In this document: positions 57,806 to 64,000 of the stretch, in pieces
How positions within the stretch are numbered: position 1 is the first letter of the stretch
Layout: each line of letters starts with the position of its first letter
From: Serinus canaria
Taxonomy: Eukaryota; Chordata; Aves; Passeriformes; Fringillidae
Reading direction: 5' to 3'
Assembly (NCBI RefSeq): GCF_022539315.1
Contig: NC_066319.1
Coordinates: 27,242,093-27,306,092, forward strand
DNA: 64,000 nucleotides
Translations under genes and position numbers: made by a program
The notes under the pieces: generated by a model
Told to the model about the DNA's origin: nothing
The model's input: only the letters and a program-made list of their open reading frames with translations
The model's database searches: none

Positions 57806-59984
57806 GCACAGTTCACCTTAACAGGGGCCTTTCAAAGCCTGGGCATGAGGAACTTATTTCTCCCTTGGGCCTGTGGCTGCTGTATCTGGATGGGAGATGA
57901 GCTTGACCTCCTCTGAAGGGAAAAGGCAACAAACACCCTCAGACTGGCCCCAAGGGAGCCAATTCCTCAATGGGTGTATAAAGTTCTCCAGCAGAACTTG
58001 ACTGTTTTGAGCTACATCATCATGGAACATTTTCAATAATAAAGTCTCTTTCACAACACTGTGGGATTTCCATACTCCAGCCAAATGCATTTTCTTTGAG
58101 TAAGTGACATTCTGATGCGTTCTGGGACAACTCCATGGGCACTTGCCAAGACACATGCTGGCTTCTTCAGACAGAGACACACAGCAGTTTAAACTTGGTT
58201 TAGCTCATGAGTCTCTAGTAGCGACAGGCCATCTGGCACATTTCAGTGAAACTGGCACTTTCTCCTGAGAGAGGTCCCGGGCTTATGTAAGACAGACATG
58301 GCAGGACAGGAGTGAAATGCACTGGCAGGGCTGTGTGCACTAAGCTTGCATGGCAGCACTCAATCCAAGCCAGGAGAGGCAGGACATACTCATCCATCCA
58401 CCCGCAGCGACAGAGGCAGCACTGAGAGCAGAGCAGGAGGACAAGTTAGTGCTGGGGAGAGGCTCAGGAGCACTGCAGGAGCAAGGGACCGGCCATGGGA
58501 CTGCTGCTGGGAGGAGGTATCATTCCAAATGGAGCTGTGGGGACAGCTACGCTTGAAGTCAGGAGGTATGGATCAGAATGAAGCTGTACCAAAACCTCTT
58601 AGGAGGCGGGCAGACCAGTGCAAAGGTCTTAGACTGCATGTCTCCCTTGGATTATGGTAGCAAGACACTGACACACAGGATCAGACAGGACACAAAACAG
58701 GAGAATCTGCAATAAAGTTGAGAATGTGTGGCAAACTGGGAAGCGTGAAGGAGGCTTTTTGTACTGGAAAGCTTTGCTGTTGCAGCACAAACTTCCTTCT
58801 GACTTGTTTTGGCAATGTTGTATAAGAACAAGTCTGAACCAGTGGGAGAAAAAAGTATGTGTGTTTGGTCCTCCTGCCAAAAATGAGGTTAATTTTAAGA
58901 TACAATTATATGAAAATCAAAAAGATAAGAAAGCCATTTTGTTGCTGGTTAGTATAATGAGATATTCCTACAATAGTTGATAACTGTGAAAACAGAATTA
59001 ACAATTCATCTACAGAAAAAAAAGCTTTACTGAGAAAATTTTTTCTCACCAGAAGAGAAATGTACAACTCCATTTATTGCAGCAGCTGCCATTATGTGCA
59101 TTGGCTGACAACCCATTCTGGGCACAGATCACAACACTACTCAGAATCTGCCCTCAGGCATTCTTTTCCATATTCCATACTGTAAACTGAACATTGGACA
59201 ATGTCTGACACATGCACCCAGGTGCCACTCAGACTGGTCCCATCCTACTTTCATTCTCTGTGGCTTGCCCGTAAAAGTGAAGACCTAACCAAGAAGATAA
59301 TGGTGTGATGTGTTCTCCTTTGACTGGCCTACTGCGAGCCAAAAGACTGGGAAAGGGAAAGGAAAATCTACTTCCAGAGCAGACTGAAATGTGTCTTTGG
59401 CACAGCATACCTGCACAAACTCATCATACATTCAAAAAAAGTTTTTTCATCCTTTTTCCCAGATTTCTGTTGTCAAGAGAGGACCATTATTGATAACTCC
59501 CTGAGGCTTCTTCTCCTTGTGTTACCCAATACCTCATTCACACCTAAGGCATCAGGACAGATGAAAGCAAAACAGAGACGAGCAGTTCTCTCCCTGGTAT
59601 TCAAACTTTAAATCAAACACCCACTTCGCTGTATTATAAACAGAGCTGCCTGTTTGGAGCACTGAGGCTCTCCTGTAATATTTCTTTTCCTTTAAGATTT
59701 TATATTTCTCCTGTGAGAAGCAATTACAATAGAAGTGTCAAGCAAAAATAAATCCCTGTTAATCATAGTCACTGTGAGCCTGCCAACTAAATCACATCTC
59801 AGCATTGCTGTTCCATTTTTCAGGGAGAAATAAAAAGTGTGTGAGAATGCCATAGTCTAGAATTGAGCTCTTCCCAAGAGGAAATACAACGTTTTTGAAA
59901 ATACAAGTTCTTCTCCTGTGTTTATTACATTGTGTGGAATTAGACAAGCACTAAGATTGAGTATCCACTGACCGTAAGAGTAAT

Positions 59985-60355
59985 TCAGGTTGGAAGGATT
60001 CTCTGAAAGTTGTCTAGTCCAACCTTCTCACAAAGCAAGGCCAAATGAACAGTACGGTCAATTCTCAGTTCAGGTGGGCCCAGGGGTTTCTGAACAGCTG
60101 CAAACCACTGGTTCCGCAGCTCCTCCAGGACACTGGGCCCTCGCTCACCTGCTCTGACCATAAATATGTAAATCTAGTTGGGATTTCTTTCCCTGCAACT
60201 TGTGTTGATTGTCTTTGGTACTTTATACATGCACTCCTGAGAAAGGATCTGACCCTGTCTTTGTAGCCTCTCATTCCCTTCAGCTTTTCCTTCCTCAGAC
60301 TGAACAAAGCCAGTGCCCTCAACTTCCATTCAAATGTAGGCGCTCCAGCCTCTTC
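59985..60355 (-). repeat. CR1 LINE 3' fragment
   Basis: This CR1-type tail is in minus orientation. Its 3' end is near attcaggttggaaggattctc and gtctagtccaaccttctcac, and it continues through the antisense of the CR1 tail to the ctcccttcagcttttccttcc-like region at about 60275-60300. It is more diverged than the copies at 45 and 50 kb, perhaps a different CR1 subfamily. Confidence 0.8.
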
Positions 60356-61618
60356 ACTTATCTATTACAGTCAATCACTGATAGCATACATACTTTGCTT
60401 TTGGTTTTGGTCTACAAATAGGCAATTCCATGCATCTGAAAGTAAAATAACAAATGGAGAAAACTTTGGGCTCTCCACTGGGCTATAATTTTCCCCCCAT
60501 ACTTTTCAAATTCAGAGGCTTCATGAACTGTCCATGGGAGCTGCCTTCAAATCACCTGAAGGGAATTGTACTGAGCTTGTTCCTTTGAAATATAAGAATT
60601 TCTATGGGCTTTGGAGAGAGGTTTTGTTCTTATTTTATCTTCATCTTTTCACAATTCTCTGTGTTGTGAAAACCAGCCATTTCAAGACGATGCAATTGCA
60701 GCTGCTGTTCCAGAACTGGGAGCAGTTTCCATCATGCCAGAAAACAGCTAACCATGATTTAAAAATCCTGTGAGGTCTCCTATTTCCTTCTGAGTAACAC
60801 ACAGTGGCTTGGTGACTAGATTGATGACCTTTCTAAAGCTATGAATTTTAACCAGAATATCAGAAACCTCTTTTAGCTGAGTCAATCTTAAGACATCCAG
60901 TCTGTGTATTGCAAACTTGAGCTTATGGGAGTGAGTTTTCAAATCAGATAAATGGTTATTTTCCCCAGGAACCTTCAGGAACACTACTACTGAGTCAGTG
61001 AAAAGAGGTACCAGAAACCCAAGTACAAATCCTCCGTACAATTCACACCACCCTGGATAAACTCATCATCTATCAATGGCAGAGGTCTTTGTTGCTTTGG
61101 AGGATACTCTGTCTGGAAATACGTGGAAGAATGGTTTTGTACTCTGACTCCCTGTTTCTGCACCATCCACACTTTTGTACACAGAGCTTTAACAAAGCAG
61201 TATACATGCATAAAAGGTATTTCACATTCCTCTACCTGTGATCACAGTCCAAATAAGGGTATTGGCTATGAGCAAGGAAACAACTTCAGCTTTCTTTCCT
61301 GACCTCTTACCTAAGATTGTCCTACCCCTGTCAGAGGCAATGACACTGACTGGTGATACTCTCATAGCCACAAAAACAATGTAACATTTTTAATATTTCA
61401 CCCCAAAGAAATATAAGTGCTTGTTTACTAAAACCGAACTAAGGAATCTTTGTTCAGCTGTAAAGAATCTTACTTCAGCCTGTAACAGAACAACATATAA
61501 AAAATTAGGCAGAGGGGGGCATTTTTTCCTCACATCTCTTCTTTTTTGTGGCTTTAGTATGCTTGTTTAGAGCCAGCAAGTACCAGTTCACATTCTCTTT
61601 GTCAATTGCAGTTCTTAC
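60356..61618 (-). other. Intron sequence next to the first visible RGS6 exon
   Basis: No feature was recognised between the CR1 tail and the donor of the exon at 61619. An open frame at 60748-61041 on the minus strand has no family match. Confidence 0.7.
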
Positions 61619-61718
61619 CGGTGACCACGCTGGGGATTTTGGACAGAAAGCTCTTGACAGTGCGGATGGGAACTCCGCCTGTTTTGTCATCTTGCATTCT
61701 CGTAACAATGTCTTCAAT
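61619..61718 (-). CDS. RGS6: RGS6 coding exon: start of DEP domain
   Basis: The exon is 100 nt. It begins in phase 0 after the acceptor ttcttttgacag and ends after one base of a Gly codon at the donor GTAAGA. It encodes [20 protein letters not shown] followed by [13 protein letters not shown], matching human RGS6 from about residue 29 to 61. It contains the N-terminal helix leading into the DEP (Dishevelled/Egl-10/Pleckstrin) domain, which binds the membrane anchor R7BP and R9AP-type adaptors. Compared with human RGS6 as I remember it, Ile-Ile-Thr-Lys is Ile-Val-Thr-Arg here. The preceding coding exon (about 28 residues up to MIVYCK) was not found between 61719 and 64000, so it lies beyond the right edge. 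The next exon is 31.2 kb away. Confidence 0.96.
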
Positions 61719-61820
61719 CTGTCAAAAGAAAGGAAATACTTTGTGGTTTATGCAAAATGGCAGCTTTAACACTTAGATACCATGAGTGCTTTGGAGCCCT
61801 GCTGGTAGAATGGGTTTCAA

Positions 61821-61870
61821 ATGTGTGTTACTGCACAAACAGTAACACACATGTGTGTTACTGCACAAAC
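61821..61870. repeat. Perfect 13-bp hairpin overlapping a 20-bp direct repeat
   Basis: ATGTGTGTTACTG (61821-61833), a 6-nt loop, then its exact reverse complement (61840-61852). The 20-mer ATGTGTGTTACTGCACAAAC at 61821-61840 is repeated exactly at 61851-61870, overlapping the right arm by two bases. Confidence 0.96.
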
Positions 61871-63305
61871 ACAGAGGTAGAGACACTACTACCTGCCCAA
61901 ATTTAAACCCTGAGATTAGAAACCATGAGATAACATACACTAGCTTCGAAGACAGTGGTTGGATACTGACAATCCAGCTGCAACTGTGCCTTTCTACTCA
62001 GCAGGGGTGATAGAAAGGTGGTGTTTGCCCCACGGATGAACTGGACTGCACTTCAACCCGTTTAAGGAGGTTCACATCCAGTCCACTTTGCCCTCTGCCC
62101 CCACATTAATTTGAATCCTCAATACTGTAACCTTGGGAGAGCTTTCATTTTCCAAAGGGTCCCAGACAGTTACTGACCTTCTATGTCTTAAGAAGAGTCT
62201 AAGATGGAACAGCTGCAGGAGAACTTCCCCTGCCTCCTGTTTTTGGCTAGCAAGCTACATGTCCCATGGTAAGCACACAAAGTAAATAACCAAAAGTAAA
62301 ACTATTATAGGGGAAAACTCATTGGATTTTCAAAGCCAAGCTACCTTTCAGTTCACAGGCACACACATAATCTATCACATGGAGAAAGATACAACGATCA
62401 TCTTCAAAAGCCACGGCAATCAGAGGATCCAATTACTGGGGGAAGGAGCTTAATCCTCCTCCTGCTTACCCTGAAATGGGAAGGGATTTTTGTTCCTTTT
62501 AAGGATGATTGCCATGCATTCACTTGAAGGCAATGCCGGGGAGAACAAAAAGCTGAACATAAGCGCAGTGCAGAAATTCAGTATCTCCAAAAATTCCTTT
62601 CAAGTTAATAAGGTCTCAGAAGCACAACAAAAATAACCCCAAAGCTGTTGTCTCTGTTAGCTCGAGCAGTCAACAGCACAGCCATACCCTCTGTTGTTGA
62701 CAGCTGGCCGAGGGCAGACAGACAGGGAGCACAGCCCTGATTTTACCTGAAGATCTCCTCCTCACAGATGCTACAAAACAGAACCACTGCAGAGAGGTTA
62801 CATGGTGGGAGCACGGTCCCTCTCTCTCCTAAAGGCAGCACAGAGCTCAACATGCTCTCTTCATCGCTGGGAAGCCACTTCATTTACATATGCAAGTGAG
62901 TTTTTTTTCACAGATTTAACACCTACATTTCAAAACAAGTTTAATTTCAAGCCTCCCCGAGGTGGTAAGACAATCTGCCTGCCAACTTCAGGCACTGAAT
63001 TTGATCACTGTGTTTTAACCTCAGGTTACCAGTTAACTGAACTGTTCACACCTTGTTTATATATTACATTTAATTTAACACGTCCTGAAATTCTCAGTGG
63101 GAATGAAATCACAAAGATGAAAATATCCTGACATTTTCAATATATTACATGAGCTCTGGGTACCTACACAGTTAATTTGTGATAGAATAATGATACGTTC
63201 TCCACAAACTAATCACTATGAAAATTAATACCACTTTTCCCTTTTGCCAGAGCCTTATGTAAAGTTGTTTCCTGATCAAAGCATTGGGCTTTTTTTCAGT
63301 CTAAG

Positions 63306-63360
63306 GATATCTGGAGAAGTAACTGCTCATCTCTGATACCTGGAGAGGTAACTGCTCTGC
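63306..63360. repeat. 29-bp tandem duplication
   Basis: GATATCTGGAGAAGTAACTG at 63306 and GATACCTGGAGAGGTAACTG at 63335 begin two copies of a 29-bp unit, the second slightly shorter, differing at a few bases. Confidence 0.88.
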
Positions 63361-63507
63361 TAAAGAGTGGACAAAAATGGACAAAAAGCATTTCATTTTG
63401 TTGAGAGGAGCCTGACAGCATCACTTATTAAGCCAAGGCTGCAGCACTGCAACAATCAGATCTATGGGGTGACAGGGCAGCTCAGTCACCTGCGAAGCGT
63501 GGACACA

Positions 63508-64000
63508 AAATCTCAGAATGGGTCAGGCCAAAGGGCACCACAGTTGGTCATCTGGTCCAACCTCCCTGCTCAAGCAGGTCATCCTATAGCACATGGCACA
63601 GGATTCTGTCCAGGTTTTTGAATATCTCCAGTGGGGGAGACTTCACAACCTCTCTGGGCAACCTGTTCCAGTGCTCAGTAAACCACACAATAAAACCACT
63701 TTTCTTCATGTTCAGGTGGAACTTCCTGAGCATCAATTTCTTCCTATTGCCTCTTATCCTACTGCTTGGCACCACTGAAAAAGAACCTGACTCTGTTCTG
63801 AGTCTTAAGGGTTCATCCAGGAAGGTCAGCCAGACTAAGAACTGTTTCCACAAGACAATGAAAATCCCTCTGTGCTACCAATTACTTATGTGTCTTCATC
63901 TGTATGTACTTGTAGCTGACATCAGAGAAAGATTTTTCCATGCATATTAGGAGGAAACTACTCTGAAGTGTGCTATGAGTACTCCTCATCTCCAGGAACA
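63508..64000 (-). repeat. CR1 LINE fragment running off the edge
   Basis: This minus-orientation CR1 begins with caaaatctcagaatgggtca and ggtccaacctccctgctcaa. It continues through ggcaacctgttccagtgctc and ttcctattgcctcttatcct, and reaches into the region upstream of the usual truncated tails. It is the longest CR1 tail in the window and is cut by the window end. Confidence 0.9.

Larger units (their letters stand above)
50246..59984 (-). other. 5' part of the 31.2-kb RGS6 intron
   Basis: Recognised elements are the CR1 ORF2 relic (51760-52375), a tandem duplication (54341-54413), a T-run (57780-57805) and an AT-rich non-repetitive block (56740-57110). The minus open frame at 55037-55477 (146 codons) has no family and no splice context. 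The rest shows nothing. Confidence 0.65.
6852..61718 (-). other. RGS6: RGS6 gene body, 12 internal coding exons
   Basis: This span holds twelve consecutive coding exons of an R7-family RGS protein on the minus strand. All have AG acceptors and GT donors, and they join with consistent phases into 1007 nt of uninterrupted coding sequence. RGS6 is chosen over RGS7, RGS9 and RGS11 because of the segment [16 protein letters not shown], the DEP motif [15 protein letters not shown] and the DIRKCRR motif, which are RGS6 forms. The protein accelerates GTP hydrolysis by Gi/o alpha subunits, pairs with Gbeta5 through its GGL domain and is anchored by R7BP through the DEP/DHEX region. The N-terminal exon(s) and the exons after the start of the RGS box are outside the window. 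In mammals the neighbours are SIPA1L1 (5') and DPF3 (3'). If synteny holds, DPF3 lies to the left of this window. Confidence 0.96.
61719..64000 (-). other. RGS6 intron upstream of the first visible exon (incomplete)
   Basis: The stretch contains the hairpin/direct repeat at 61821-61870, a 29-bp tandem duplication at 63306-63360 and a CR1 copy from 63508 to the right edge. The upstream RGS6 coding exon was not found here. Confidence 0.75.

Noticed and set aside
57700..57900. Frame through the T-run with poly-Phe
   Set aside because: Product of homopolymer translation only.
61719..64000. Search for the upstream RGS6 coding exon (MIVYCK end)
   Set aside because: No matching sequence with a donor in phase 0 was seen on the minus strand.

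Overview
The window is vertebrate genomic DNA, almost certainly from a bird. It has long AT-leaning introns, many short 5'-truncated CR1 LINE tails with the bird-style 3' ends, no mammalian SINEs, and a coding gene split into small exons with GT-AG introns. No bacterial, phage or CRISPR content was seen.

One protein-coding gene is recognisable: RGS6 (regulator of G-protein signalling 6, R7 subfamily), on the minus strand. Twelve coding exons are present, running from 61718 down to 6852 and totalling 1007 nt. Every exon has AG/GT flanks and all twelve join in one open frame. They cover roughly human residues 29 to 364: the DEP domain, the R7H/DHEX linker, the linker that carries the RGS6-specific segment, the Ggamma-like (GGL) domain with its Asn-Pro-Trp motif, and the first helices of the RGS box. 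The first coding exon or exons (about 28 residues) lie beyond the right edge. The rest of the RGS box and the C-terminus lie beyond the left edge. Together these exons encode a GTPase-accelerating protein for Gi/o alpha subunits that works as an obligate dimer with Gbeta5.

Layout: 1-6851 is the intron after the last visible exon and holds a GC-rich CpG/minisatellite island near 3 kb. 6852-30398 holds eleven exons in introns of 0.5 to 4.4 kb. 30399-61618 is one 31.2-kb intron that splits the DEP domain. 61619-61718 is the first visible exon, and 61719-64000 is the start of another intron. The introns carry about seven clear CR1 copies, one internally deleted CR1 ORF2 fragment, one probable endogenous-retroviral LTR relic, homopolymer tracts, short tandem duplications and several perfect hairpins.

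The part least explained by RGS6 is an unmethylated-looking CpG island at about 40.93-41.66 kb in the middle of the large intron. It contains a near-consensus CTCF site and three GC boxes. On the plus strand, antisense to RGS6, it has a strong splice donor that pairs with a good acceptor 290 bp away and keeps a reading frame open. It could be the promoter of an undescribed antisense gene, an alternative RGS6 promoter, or both. I did not recognise a protein family in it.
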